Assembly (NCBI GenBank): GCA_902540235.1
Contig: CACBLI010000002.1
Coordinates: 62,001-126,000, forward strand
Source of the DNA: an uncultured Pelagibacteraceae bacterium
Lineage (GTDB): Bacteria > Pseudomonadota > Alphaproteobacteria > Pelagibacterales > Pelagibacteraceae
Length of the DNA stretch: 64,000 nucleotides
Direction: 5' to 3'
The notes beneath the pieces were generated by a model that was given only the letters and a program-made list of their open reading frames with translations, did no database searches and was not told where the DNA came from. Positions 52,170 through 61,163 of this stretch are shown piece after piece. The position numbers and the translations under genes were made by a program. Each line of letters begins with the position of its first letter. Positions within the stretch are counted from its first letter, which is position 1.

Positions 52170-52958
52170 GTGTTAATTAAAGCAAAAAAAAGTTTAGGAC
52201 AGAATTTTTTAGTTGATAAGAATATATTAAAAAAAATAGTATCTATTTCAAATATTTTGCATAAAGACGTGCTAGAAATAGGTCCTGGCACTGGAAATTT
52301 AACAGAATACATTTTACAAGAAAAACCTAATAAAATATTTTTAATTGAGAAGGATAAAATTTTATTTGATCAACTCCAATTAAAATTTCAAAATAGAGTT
52401 GAAATTAAAAATGAAGATATTTTAAAAATTGATGAAAAAAATATTTCTAATAAAAAATTAATAGTATTTGGCAACTTGCCTTATAATATTTCAACTGAAA
52501 TTATTTGTAATTGGATTTTAAGATTAAAAAAGGATTTTTGGTTCTCTGAATTAATTTTGATGTTTCAAAAAGAAGTTGCTGATAGAATAGTATCTAAAAC
52601 TAATACACCAAATTATGGTAGATTGTCTATACTTCTAAATTGGAAAATGAACGTATCAAAAGTTTTCGATATCAGTCCAAATTGTTTTTTTCCGAAACCA
52701 AAAGTTTATAGTTCGCTAATTCATTTCACACCAAAAAAAAATTATTTTCGTATAAATAAAAGTTCAAATTTAGAGATGATCACAAGAGTTTTTTTTAATC
52801 AAAAAAGAAAAATGATTAAAAACCCCTTGAGACAAATATTCATTAATTATCGAGAAATATCTAACAAATTAAAACTTGATTTAAATTCGAGACCACAAAA
52901 CTTATCATTAGAAACCTACTGTAATATTGTTCGAGAATATGAAAAATTAAAAAGTTAA
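52170..52958 (+). CDS. rsmA: 16S rRNA dimethyladenosine methyltransferase
   Basis: A 262-residue KsgA/RsmA starting at GTG. It has [20 protein letters not shown] at the N-terminus, the SAM motif [11 protein letters not shown] near residues 38-48, an acidic END-type residue near 85, and the catalytic [10 protein letters not shown] motif (about 100-109). [14 protein letters not shown] segment binds RNA. It dimethylates two adenines near the 3' end of 16S rRNA. The stop region overlaps the convergent gmk gene by 12 bases. Confidence 0.96.
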   Translation: MLIKAKKSLGQNFLVDKNILKKIVSISNILHKDVLEIGPGTGNLTEYILQEKPNKIFLIEKDKILFDQLQLKFQNRVEIKNEDILKIDEKNISNKKLIVFGNLPYNISTEIICNWILRLKKDFWFSELILMFQKEVADRIVSKTNTPNYGRLSILLNWKMNVSKVFDISPNCFFPKPKVYSSLIHFTPKKNYFRINKSSNLEMITRVFFNQKRKMIKNPLRQIFINYREISNKLKLDLNSRPQNLSLETYCNIVREYEKLKS

Positions 52959-53579
52959 TTTTTCAACGTGTTTTCTAATATAATTTTTATCATAATCTTT
53001 AGGTCCATTACTTAACTCAGCATTAATTAAACTTTCAATTCTTTTATAACAAATTTCGAGATTATCATTTATAATGACATAATCATAATTAATCCAATGA
53101 AGTACATCCCTACTAAACTCTTTCATTCTTTTTTCCACAATAAGTTTATCTTTCATATCTCTATTGGACAGTCTTTCAAAAAGTATTTCTTTGCTAGGCG
53201 GTAGTAAGAAAAATGTTATTAATTTATAGTCTAATTTCTTGTTTCTGATTTGGTCAGCACCCTGCCAATCAATATCAAATATTACATTTTTTCCTTTTTC
53301 TAAATTGCTTATAACAGGAGATCTGCTTGTACCATAAAGGTGATTGAAAACTTTTGCATATTCTAAAAACTCCTCATTTTTAACAAGCCTCTTGAATTCA
53401 GTGTCATCAACGAAAAAATAATCCTTGTTAGGTATTTCACTAGCTCTGGGTTTTCTAGTTGTGTGAGAAATTGAAATTATAAAGTTTTTTCTTTTAGATA
53501 AAAGTTTTACAAGGGTTGTTTTACCTGCCCCCGATGGAGATGACAAAATCACCATTATTCCATCATTGTTCAATGGCAT
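52947..53579 (-). CDS. gmk: Guanylate kinase
   Basis: A 210-residue P-loop kinase. It has [17 protein letters not shown] at residues 12-28, [22 protein letters not shown] in the GMP-binding region (about 36-57), and a [14 protein letters not shown] Walker B-like segment. It phosphorylates GMP to GDP. It follows acpP by 9 bases, so the fabD-fabG-acpP-gmk group is probably one transcript. Confidence 0.96.
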   Translation of the reverse strand: MPLNNDGIMVILSSPSGAGKTTLVKLLSKRKNFIISISHTTRKPRASEIPNKDYFFVDDTEFKRLVKNEEFLEYAKVFNHLYGTSRSPVISNLEKGKNVIFDIDWQGADQIRNKKLDYKLITFFLLPPSKEILFERLSNRDMKDKLIVEKRMKEFSRDVLHWINYDYVIINDNLEICYKRIESLINAELSNGPKDYDKNYIRKHVEKLTF

Positions 53580-53588
53580 TAAAATATT

Positions 53589-53828
53589 TTAATTTCTTTT
53601 ACCTTCAATAAATTTAACAGCATCACCGACTGTTAATATCTTTTCAGCCTCACTATCTGAAATTTCTGAACCAAATTCTTCCTCAAAAGCCATTACCAAC
53701 TCAACTGTATCTAGACTATCTGCTCCAAGATCATCAATAAAACTCGAGTCATCTGTAACTTTCGCTTCGTCAATCCCTAAATGATCAGCAACTATTTTTT
53801 TAACTTTACTTGAAATATCCTCAGACAT
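53589..53828 (-). CDS. acpP: Acyl carrier protein
   Basis: A 79-residue ACP. The phosphopantetheine serine is in [16 protein letters not shown] (Ser37), flanked by the acidic helices typical of type II fatty acid synthesis. It carries acyl chains between the Fab enzymes. It is preceded by fabG after 49 bases and followed by gmk after 9 bases; no fabF lies in between. Confidence 0.97.
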   Translation of the reverse strand: MSEDISSKVKKIVADHLGIDEAKVTDDSSFIDDLGADSLDTVELVMAFEEEFGSEISDSEAEKILTVGDAVKFIEGKRN

Positions 53829-53877
53829 ATTAATCCTTTATAGTTATAATTTGTTCTTAGATGAAATTGTTTTTTTG

Positions 53878-54618
53878 TCAACCAAAATACAGGCCACCAT
53901 TAACATGAATTGTTTCGCCATTTATGTAGTCTGATTTTGATGAAACCAAAAAAACTACAGCATTTGCTATATCTTCTGGTTTACCTAATCTACCAGAAGG
54001 TATTTTTTGTATAATTGATTCTTTAAATTTTTCATTAATTTTATCTGTCATTGCAGTATTTATGAATCCTGGAGAGATACAATTAACATTTATATTTTTT
54101 TTTGAATATTCAATTGCTAAACTCTTAGACATCGCAACAATCCCTGCTTTTGAGGCAGTATAGTTTGTTTGACCAATATTTCCTGTGTGCCCAACAACTG
54201 AAGTAATATTAATTATTTTTCCAAATTTATTTTTTAACATTTTTTTGATAGCAAATTTACTCATTAAAAATGTTGAGGTAAGATTCAAATCTATTACTTT
54301 ATTCCATTCATCTATATTCATTCTGATTGCTAAGTTATCTTTTGTAATCCCAGCATTGTTTACTAAACAATTTAGCTCTCCACCTAACATTTCACTCGCT
54401 TCATTAATAAAATTTTCAATTTTATCATGTTTTGAGATGTCGAAAGGTAAGGTCTTTAATTTTTGAAATTTACTTTTTAATTGATCCAATTTTTCAATTC
54501 TTGTCCCAGTGGCTAAAACATTTGCACCTGCACTGTGAAGATGTTCGACTATTGAATATCCTATTCCACCAGAGGCTCCAGTTACTATAATATTAAGCTC
54601 CTTTAAATTTGTCATCAA
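53878..54618 (-). CDS. fabG: 3-Oxoacyl-ACP reductase
   Basis: A 246-residue short-chain dehydrogenase. It has VTGASGGIGYSI at the N-terminus (NADP loop), VNNAGITKDNLAIRM near residues 86-100, the catalytic ITSVVGHTGNIGQTNYTASKAG (Ser, Tyr, Lys) near 137-158 and NCISPGFI. It reduces 3-oxoacyl-ACP with NADPH in each elongation cycle. It overlaps fabD by 4 bases (ATGA). Confidence 0.96.
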   Translation of the reverse strand: MMTNLKELNIIVTGASGGIGYSIVEHLHSAGANVLATGTRIEKLDQLKSKFQKLKTLPFDISKHDKIENFINEASEMLGGELNCLVNNAGITKDNLAIRMNIDEWNKVIDLNLTSTFLMSKFAIKKMLKNKFGKIINITSVVGHTGNIGQTNYTASKAGIVAMSKSLAIEYSKKNINVNCISPGFINTAMTDKINEKFKESIIQKIPSGRLGKPEDIANAVVFLVSSKSDYINGETIHVNGGLYFG

Positions 54619-55541
54619 AAAGTTAAATTATTTATATCTTCTACATTATTAATTGATTGAACTTTTACTTGCTTGTTTATTCTTTTTATTAAGCCAGATA
54701 AAACCTTGCCAGGTCCTATTTCAATAAAATTATTAACTCCATTATTTATCATGTTAATTACAATTTCTCTCCATCTAACCCTGCTTTCAATTTGTTTAAT
54801 CAATAAATATTTTATTTCTGAAATATTATTGATCTTATCAGCTGTCACATTAGACATCAAAACATTATATCCTTCATTAAACTCTAGCTTATCTACTTCT
54901 TGCTTCATTATTTTTGTTGCATTGCCCATTAATTCACAATGAAATGGTGCACTTACTGGAAGTTTAATGTTCCTAATTCCTTGAGATTTTAAAATTTTTA
55001 CAAAATTTTCTAGATCGTCTAATTTTCCACTCACTACTATTTGACCATCTGAATTATCATTAGCGATTTGCACCTTAAAATTCTCTTTATTATTAAGTAT
55101 TAAATCCTCAACTTTTTTTATTGTGGTCCCTAAAATAGCAACCATTCCACCAATTCCTCTTGGAACAGAGTTTTGCATCGCTTCGCCCCTTACTTTAAGG
55201 ATTTTTAAGGTATCAGAAAATTTAATATATCCAGCACATGATAAAGCGGAATATTCTCCAAGTGAGTGTCCTGCAAAAAAATCAGCTTTATTTAAGTCTA
55301 TATTAAATTCTTTTTTGATAACGTTAAAAATAGAGTAGCTAATTAAAAAAATTGCTGGCTGAGTATTAAATGTTAAGTCTAAATCAGATTTAGGTCCTTC
55401 TAGTATAAGCTTAGATAAAGGAAAATCTAAAGTTTCATCAGCATCTCTAAAATAATTTTTTACTAAGTCATATTTTTCATATAACATTTTTCCCATTCCC
55501 ACTTCCTGTGAACCTTGTCCTGGAAAAACTACTGAAAACAT
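54615..55541 (-). CDS. fabD: Malonyl-CoA:ACP transacylase
   Basis: A 308-residue FabD. It has VFPGQGSQEVGMGKMLYE at residues 5-22, the nucleophile elbow FAGHSLGEYSAL near 89-100 with the catalytic Ser, SAPFHCELMGNAT with the catalytic His near 200, and EIGPGKVLSGL near the C-terminus. It loads malonate onto ACP. It is the first gene of the fabD-fabG-acpP-gmk run and is divergent from rpsF. Confidence 0.96.
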   Translation of the reverse strand: MFSVVFPGQGSQEVGMGKMLYEKYDLVKNYFRDADETLDFPLSKLILEGPKSDLDLTFNTQPAIFLISYSIFNVIKKEFNIDLNKADFFAGHSLGEYSALSCAGYIKFSDTLKILKVRGEAMQNSVPRGIGGMVAILGTTIKKVEDLILNNKENFKVQIANDNSDGQIVVSGKLDDLENFVKILKSQGIRNIKLPVSAPFHCELMGNATKIMKQEVDKLEFNEGYNVLMSNVTADKINNISEIKYLLIKQIESRVRWREIVINMINNGVNNFIEIGPGKVLSGLIKRINKQVKVQSINNVEDINNLTF

Positions 55542-55565
55542 TTAAATTTCTTAATTTTTTTATTA

Positions 55566-55594
55566 TTTAGCTATTGTAATTAAATTATTATAAT
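55566..55594 (+). promoter_or_regulatory. Candidate promoter of the rpsF-rpsR-rplI operon
   Basis: A perfect TATAAT lies at 55589-55594, 32 bases before the rpsF start, with a weak TTTAGC 17 bases upstream as a possible -35. The rest of the 85-bp divergent space to fabD is plain A/T. A full -10 match with poor -35 is expected for chance as well, so this is only a candidate. Confidence 0.4.
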
Positions 55595-55626
55595 AGTATA
55601 TCCACACTTTTTATTAAAGAACAAAT

Positions 55627-55983
55627 ATGAATTTATACGAACATACTATTATTGCTAGACAAGATACGTCTCCAAACGAGATAAAGCTTTTGACTGAAAA
55701 GTACTCAGAAATAGTTGAAAAGAACAAAGGTAAAATAATTAAAACTGAAAATTGGGGTTTAATAAATCTATCTTATCTTATAAAAAAAAATAGAAAAGGA
55801 AGTTATATTCACTTTAAAATCAAGGGTGATGGAAAAATGATAGATGAATTAGAAAAAAATGAAGCTATAGATAAAAAACTTTTGCGTTACTTAACTATAA
55901 AAGTTAAAAAATTTGACTTAGATACTAACTATTTTAATTCAAAAAAAGAGGAAAGTGAAAAAAAAAAGGACAAAAATAATTAA
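55627..55983 (+). CDS. rpsF: Small ribosomal subunit protein bS6
   Basis: A 118-residue bS6 with the family pattern [13 protein letters not shown] at the N-terminus, [31 protein letters not shown] in the middle and YLTIKVKK. The C-terminal 20 residues are a Lys/Glu-rich tail, as in many bacteria. It binds bS18 in the 30S platform. It begins the rpsF-rpsR-rplI operon and is 2 bases before rpsR. Confidence 0.96.
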   Translation: MNLYEHTIIARQDTSPNEIKLLTEKYSEIVEKNKGKIIKTENWGLINLSYLIKKNRKGSYIHFKIKGDGKMIDELEKNEAIDKKLLRYLTIKVKKFDLDTNYFNSKKEESEKKKDKNN

Positions 55984-55985
55984 TT

Positions 55986-56258
55986 ATGCCGAAAAGACAA
56001 AGTGGAAACAAAAAAGGTAAACAAAGTAATTTTGCTAAGCTAAGTATTTTTCAACCTAATAAGTATAAATTTAAAAAAACTTGCCCACTCTCAATTAAAG
56101 GTGCACCAGAAATAAATTATAAGAATATTAAACTATTAAAGAAATATATATCAGAGAACGGAAAGATATTACCTTCTAGAATAACTAACGTCAGCCAAAA
56201 AAAGCAAAGAGAATTGTCATTGTCAATTAAAAGGGCAAGAAATCTTGCATTGATATAA
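55986..56258 (+). CDS. rpsR: Small ribosomal subunit protein bS18
   Basis: A 90-residue bS18 with the core [35 protein letters not shown] and the C-terminal [19 protein letters not shown] rRNA-binding helix. The N-terminus is basic and low in complexity. It forms a heterodimer with bS6. Its stop overlaps the rplI start by one base. Confidence 0.96.
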   Translation: MPKRQSGNKKGKQSNFAKLSIFQPNKYKFKKTCPLSIKGAPEINYKNIKLLKKYISENGKILPSRITNVSQKKQRELSLSIKRARNLALI

Positions 56259-56716
56259 TGAAAGTAATTTTATTAGAAAATATAAAAAGAATAGGTAAAA
56301 TAGGCGAAATTATAGATGTTAAAAGAGGATTTGCTAGAAATTATTTAATAGTTAACAAAAAAGCTTTATACGCATCTAAGCAAAATATTTCTGAGGTTAG
56401 AAAAATAAAGACTGAACTTTCAAGAAAAGATAATGAAAAAAAACAACTCGCAAAATCTCTTTATGAAAAAATTAATAATAAACAATACTCTGTCAAAAAG
56501 TTATCCACTGAAAACAATGAGCTTTATGGATCAGTTAAACCGACAGAGATTTCAAAATTAATTTTTAACACAGATAAAGTTGAAATAAAACCATCAACAA
56601 TCCAGCCAATAATTGAAATTAAATCACTTGGAAAATTTAAAGTAAAAATTAATTTACACTCAGAGGTTGACGCAGAAATTTTAATTAATGTCGAGTCTTC
56701 AGAGACAATTCAGTAA
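56258..56716 (+). CDS. rplI: Large ribosomal subunit protein bL9
   Basis: A 152-residue bL9 with the N-terminal [31 protein letters not shown] domain, the long connecting helix and the C-terminal KVKINLHSEVDAEILINV. It binds 23S rRNA at the base of the L1 stalk. It follows rpsR in the standard operon. The 66 bases to dnaB show no terminator hairpin. Confidence 0.96.
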   Translation: MKVILLENIKRIGKIGEIIDVKRGFARNYLIVNKKALYASKQNISEVRKIKTELSRKDNEKKQLAKSLYEKINNKQYSVKKLSTENNELYGSVKPTEISKLIFNTDKVEIKPSTIQPIIEIKSLGKFKVKINLHSEVDAEILINVESSETIQ

Positions 56717-56782
56717 TTATACAATTTTCTCCCCAAGATATATTGTTAATTTTTTTAAACTGAATTTTTGGTATAAATTAAA

Positions 56783-58201
56783 ATGGATAGCAATCTAAGT
56801 ATTGTAAAAGAAAATTTTAAAGAACTTCCTAATAATATTGAAGCTGAACAAGCGGTCATAGGTTCTATATTAGTTTCCAACGAGTTATTTGACGAAATAA
56901 ATACGATTGTATCTAGTGTAAATTTTTATGATCCAATGCATCAAAAAATTTTTAATTCTATTGAAAATTTAATTTATAAAGGAATGTTAGCTAACCCTAT
57001 AACTTTAAAGAACTATTTTGAAAATGAAAAAGATGATTTAAATATTCCAGAATATTTAATTAAGATTACAAAATTTTCTACCTCAAGTAGACAAGCTATT
57101 GAATATTCTAAGATTATATATGATATGTTTGTGAGAAGAGAGTTAATCAAAATTTCTGAACAAACTATCGATACAGCTAAACAAAATCATTTAGATACCA
57201 ATGGCCAAACAATTATTGAGAATTCTGAAAAATTACTATTTGATTTAGCAGAAAAAGGCTCGTTCAACTCCTCACTGATAAAATTTGATGAAGCCATGAA
57301 ACAAACTATAGAAATGGCTTCAGCAGCATTCAAAAATGAAGATGGTATCGTTGGTGTACCAACAGGATTAAGAGATTTAGATGACAGACTTGGAGGTCTC
57401 CATCAATCAGATTTAATTATTATAGCTGGACGTCCCTCTATGGGTAAAACAGCACTTGCAACTAACATTGCATTTAACGCAGCTCAAAAGTTACAAGATA
57501 ACCGAAAAAAATCATCAATTGCTTTTTTTTCATTAGAAATGTCATCTGAACAATTGTCTACAAGAATATTAGCAGAACAGTCCAGAATTAAATCAAATGA
57601 TATTAGAAGAGGTAGAATTTCAGATGACCAATTCGACAAATTTATAGAAACTTCAAAAAATATTTCTGAATTACCATTATATATCGATGAAACTCCAGCA
57701 ATTAGTATTGCAGCAATGAGCAACAGAGCAAGACGAATAAAAAGATTATTTGGACTAGATATGATTGTTGTAGATTATATTCAATTAATGAGAGGAAATT
57801 TGAATAATAAAGATGGACGAGTACAAGAAATATCAGAGATAACTCAAGGGTTAAAGGCGATTGCTAAAGAATTATCAGTACCTGTTGTAGCTCTTTCACA
57901 ATTATCAAGAGCAGTGGAACAAAGAGATGATAAAAAACCACAATTATCAGATTTAAGAGAGTCAGGTTCGATTGAACAAGATGCAGATGTTGTTATGTTT
58001 GTATATAGAGAGGCCTACTACCTAGAAAGAAAAGAACCTAGACCAGCAACGGTTGAACATGCTGAATGGCAGGCTAAAATGAATGAAGTATCAAACCTAG
58101 CTGAAATTATAATAAGTAAACAAAGACACGGACCTACAGGAAATATAACGTTAGAATTTGAGGCTATGTTTACTAAATTTAAGGATACTCAAATTAGTTA
58201 A
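56783..58201 (+). CDS. dnaB: Replicative DNA helicase
   Basis: A 472-residue DnaB. The N-terminal helical domain begins NNIEAEQAVIGSILV (residues 17-31). The RecA-like C-terminal domain has Walker A GRPSMGKT at 216-223, FFSLEMSSEQLSTRI, MIVVDYIQLMRG and the family-typical VPVVALSQLSRAVEQRDDKKPQLSDLRESGSIEQDAD. It unwinds DNA at the fork as a hexamer. It follows the ribosomal trio, as in many alphaproteobacteria. Confidence 0.97.
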   Translation: MDSNLSIVKENFKELPNNIEAEQAVIGSILVSNELFDEINTIVSSVNFYDPMHQKIFNSIENLIYKGMLANPITLKNYFENEKDDLNIPEYLIKITKFSTSSRQAIEYSKIIYDMFVRRELIKISEQTIDTAKQNHLDTNGQTIIENSEKLLFDLAEKGSFNSSLIKFDEAMKQTIEMASAAFKNEDGIVGVPTGLRDLDDRLGGLHQSDLIIIAGRPSMGKTALATNIAFNAAQKLQDNRKKSSIAFFSLEMSSEQLSTRILAEQSRIKSNDIRRGRISDDQFDKFIETSKNISELPLYIDETPAISIAAMSNRARRIKRLFGLDMIVVDYIQLMRGNLNNKDGRVQEISEITQGLKAIAKELSVPVVALSQLSRAVEQRDDKKPQLSDLRESGSIEQDADVVMFVYREAYYLERKEPRPATVEHAEWQAKMNEVSNLAEIIISKQRHGPTGNITLEFEAMFTKFKDTQIS

Positions 58202-58223
58202 AGTAAAATATAAAAGAGCTATA

Positions 58224-60611
58224 ATGATAGCTCGTTTATATCAAAATCTTATTCTCAAAAACCCAAAAATAATTTTTCTTTTATTAATAGTTGTATTAAT
58301 GAGTTTTGGAAATTATTCAAAAGATTTTAGATTAGATGCTTCTTCAGAAACTTTATTAATAGAGGGTGATCCAGATTTAGAATATCTACGAGAAATTACT
58401 GATAGGTACGGATCAAAAGAATTTTTAGTTCTAACTTATACTCCAAACGAAGATATGATCTCAGAAAACTCAATAAATAATTTACTGAGTTTAAAATATA
58501 AAATTCAAAGTTTAGATTGGGTTTACAGTGTTGTCACTCTCTTAGATATACCACTTTTGAATAGTTCTGATGAATCTCTACAGGAAAGATTAGAGAATTT
58601 TAAAACACTCAAAGACGAGGGTGTAGATAGAGAAAGGGGTTTTAAAGAAATCCTAGATAGTCCTGTATTTAGGAATTTTGTTATTAGCGAAGACGGTAAA
58701 ACAAGCGGGATCATTGTGAATTTAAAAAAAAGCAAAGAACTAAAGGACATCAAAAGCAAGACAAAAAAAGAAATAGAAGACTTTAAAGATGAAATAAAAA
58801 AACAAAACCATAAAAACATAGTTGAAATAAGAAATGTAATTAAAAGCTATGAAAATATAGGAAAAATCTTTTTAGGTGGGATCCCAATGATTGCTGATGA
58901 CATGATGACATTTATAAAAAGTGACATTATAGTTTTTGGTTTGGGTGTTTTCGTATTTATTGTTTTTACCTTATGGTTTGTATTTAGAAAATTAATTTGG
59001 ATTATTGTTCCAATAAGCAGTTGTTTTTTTTCTGTCATAATAATGATGGGGATACTTGGATTACTTAATTGGAAAGTTACAGTAATTTCATCAAACTTTA
59101 TTGCTCTTATGTTAATTTTAACTATGGCAATGAATATTCATATGAGTACCCGTTTTTTGCAGTTAAGAGAGACCTTTCCTAAAAAAAATTTTTTTGAACT
59201 AATTTCATTAACTACAGAAAAGATGTTTTGGCCTATTTTATATACAGTTCTTACTACAATAATTGCTTTTTTATCTTTAATATTTAGTGAAATAAAACCA
59301 ATTATAGATTTTGGATGGATGATGACGTTTGGCTTAATAACCTCTTTCGTAATTACTTTTACATTACTTCCTACACTAATTAATTTTGTTCCAGAGGGAA
59401 ATATTTCTTTGGATAAATATAAAGAGTCAAAAATAACTAGTTTTTTTTCTAAAATTTCACAAAACAATCAAATAACAATTTTTATTATTACTGGAATAAT
59501 AATAATTATAAGTTTAATTGGTATAAGCCGTCTAGAAGTTGAGAATAGTTTTATTAATTACTTCAATAAAAAAACTGAGATATACAAAGGGATGAAGCTA
59601 ATAGATGAAAAACTAGGTGGAACTACACCGCTAGAAGTAATTTTAAAATTTCCAAAACAAGAGGACGAAAAAAATGAGGAAGATGATGAGTTTGAGGATT
59701 GGGAAGACGATAATGAAAATGATAAAGAGAAATATTGGTTTACTAAAGATAAAATAGATAAAATAGCTTCAGTGCACAATTATTTAGATAGTCTTCCACA
59801 GATAGGTAAGGTTTTATCTTTTTCCTCTATAATTGATGTTGCAACAATGCTCAACAACAATAAGCCACTAGGAAGTTTAGAATTGGGCGTACTGTATTCT
59901 AAGATACCTGATAATATAAAAACAGAAATTGTTGATCCGTACATCTCTATAAATGATAATGAAGCTCGAATTAGTCTAAGAATAATTGACTCGCAAGAAA
60001 ATTTGCGAAGAAATGATTTATTAAAAAAAATTAACTACGACCTCAAAAATAAAATTGGTTTAAAGGAAAATGAATTCAAGCTTGCAGGTGTTTTAATTTT
60101 ATTCAACAATTTACTTCAGAGTCTCTTTAAGTCCCAAATATTAACTTTAGGTTTAGTTATAATTGGTATATTTGCAATGTTTTTAATTCTTTTTAGAAAT
60201 ATTAAATTATCTTTCATTGGAGTTGTACCAAATTTTATAGCTGCATTTTTTATATTAGGTATAATTGGTTTGTTAGGAATCCCGTTAGATATGATGACAA
60301 TTACCATAGCTGCAATTACTATTGGTATTGCTGTAGATAATAGTATTCATTACATATATAGATTTAAGGAGGAATTTAGTGTTTTAAGAGATTACAAATC
60401 GACTATCAAAACTTGTCATGCTACAGTGGGTAAAGCTATTTTGAATACTTCAGTGACAATAGTTTTTGGTTTTTCAATATTAGTTTTATCTAAATTTATT
60501 CCAACAATTTACTTTGGTATCTTTACAGGTCTTGCTATGTTGTTGGCGATGGTATCAGTTTTGACTTTATTGCCATCTTTAATACTTTTTATAAAACCTT
60601 TTGGAAAATAA
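58224..60611 (+). CDS. MMPL/RND-superfamily membrane protein
   Basis: A 795-residue protein with twelve predicted helices and two large periplasmic loops, the RND/MMPL plan. The first helix is near residues 14-28, a set lies at 235-390, another begins at 418, and the last set is near 630-790. The second loop contains an extreme acidic run of Asp/Glu with few other residues (about 480-502). Family members export lipids, hopanoids or sterol-like molecules. The ATG at 58224 is chosen because an upstream start at 58158 lies in dnaB and adds no conserved sequence. The substrate is unknown. Confidence 0.85.
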   Translation: MIARLYQNLILKNPKIIFLLLIVVLMSFGNYSKDFRLDASSETLLIEGDPDLEYLREITDRYGSKEFLVLTYTPNEDMISENSINNLLSLKYKIQSLDWVYSVVTLLDIPLLNSSDESLQERLENFKTLKDEGVDRERGFKEILDSPVFRNFVISEDGKTSGIIVNLKKSKELKDIKSKTKKEIEDFKDEIKKQNHKNIVEIRNVIKSYENIGKIFLGGIPMIADDMMTFIKSDIIVFGLGVFVFIVFTLWFVFRKLIWIIVPISSCFFSVIIMMGILGLLNWKVTVISSNFIALMLILTMAMNIHMSTRFLQLRETFPKKNFFELISLTTEKMFWPILYTVLTTIIAFLSLIFSEIKPIIDFGWMMTFGLITSFVITFTLLPTLINFVPEGNISLDKYKESKITSFFSKISQNNQITIFIITGIIIIISLIGISRLEVENSFINYFNKKTEIYKGMKLIDEKLGGTTPLEVILKFPKQEDEKNEEDDEFEDWEDDNENDKEKYWFTKDKIDKIASVHNYLDSLPQIGKVLSFSSIIDVATMLNNNKPLGSLELGVLYSKIPDNIKTEIVDPYISINDNEARISLRIIDSQENLRRNDLLKKINYDLKNKIGLKENEFKLAGVLILFNNLLQSLFKSQILTLGLVIIGIFAMFLILFRNIKLSFIGVVPNFIAAFFILGIIGLLGIPLDMMTITIAAITIGIAVDNSIHYIYRFKEEFSVLRDYKSTIKTCHATVGKAILNTSVTIVFGFSILVLSKFIPTIYFGIFTGLAMLLAMVSVLTLLPSLILFIKPFGK

Positions 60612-60617
60612 TTATTT

Positions 60618-61163
60618 ATGATTGAAATTTTGAGGGAATTTTATAATTCCATATCAATTATAGATTTAATTTACTTAATTTTAACAATTTTGTCTCTAGT
60701 CAAATGTTATAGAAAGGGATTTGTGCTTAGTATTTTGGCAATGAGCAAATGGTTATTTGCATATATCATAACACTAATCATTTTTCCAAAGGCAAAACCT
60801 TACGTAAAAAATATAATTGATAGTGAATATATTTTAGATATTGTTTTGGGCCTTCTGATTTTTGTAATTATAATATTTCTTGTTTTGCTTATTAGTAAAG
60901 GGATAAGTAAAGCAATTAAGTATACAGGACTTGGAACATTGGACTCTATATTTGGATTCTTTTTTGGTTTTGTAAGATCATATATAATAGCTACTTGCCT
61001 ATTTTCAGCTATACACATAGTCTATAACTATGATAAATGGCCGACTAATTTAAATAAATCATACATCTTTCCATATTTAGAAAAAGGTAGTAATTATTTG
61101 ATAAAAGAATTTCCTAATGAAAAAAGTTATCAAGACTCAAAAGAAAAAATTGAAGAGCTTTGA
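60618..61163 (+). CDS. cvpA: CvpA family membrane protein
   Basis: A 181-residue protein with four hydrophobic helices, roughly residues 14-30, 34-53, 70-95 and 112-135. It has the CvpA features LVKCYRKGFVLSILAMSKWL and TGLGTLDSIFGFFFGFVRSYII. CvpA affects colicin V production and the cell envelope in enterobacteria; the precise role is unknown. It is placed before purF, the classical cvpA-purF order. The last 47 bases overlap purF. Confidence 0.9.
   Translation: MIEILREFYNSISIIDLIYLILTILSLVKCYRKGFVLSILAMSKWLFAYIITLIIFPKAKPYVKNIIDSEYILDIVLGLLIFVIIIFLVLLISKGISKAIKYTGLGTLDSIFGFFFGFVRSYIIATCLFSAIHIVYNYDKWPTNLNKSYIFPYLEKGSNYLIKEFPNEKSYQDSKEKIEEL

Noticed and set aside
58158-58223. Upstream start of the MMPL protein inside dnaB
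   Set aside because: The extra 22 residues are encoded by the dnaB 3' end and are not family sequence.
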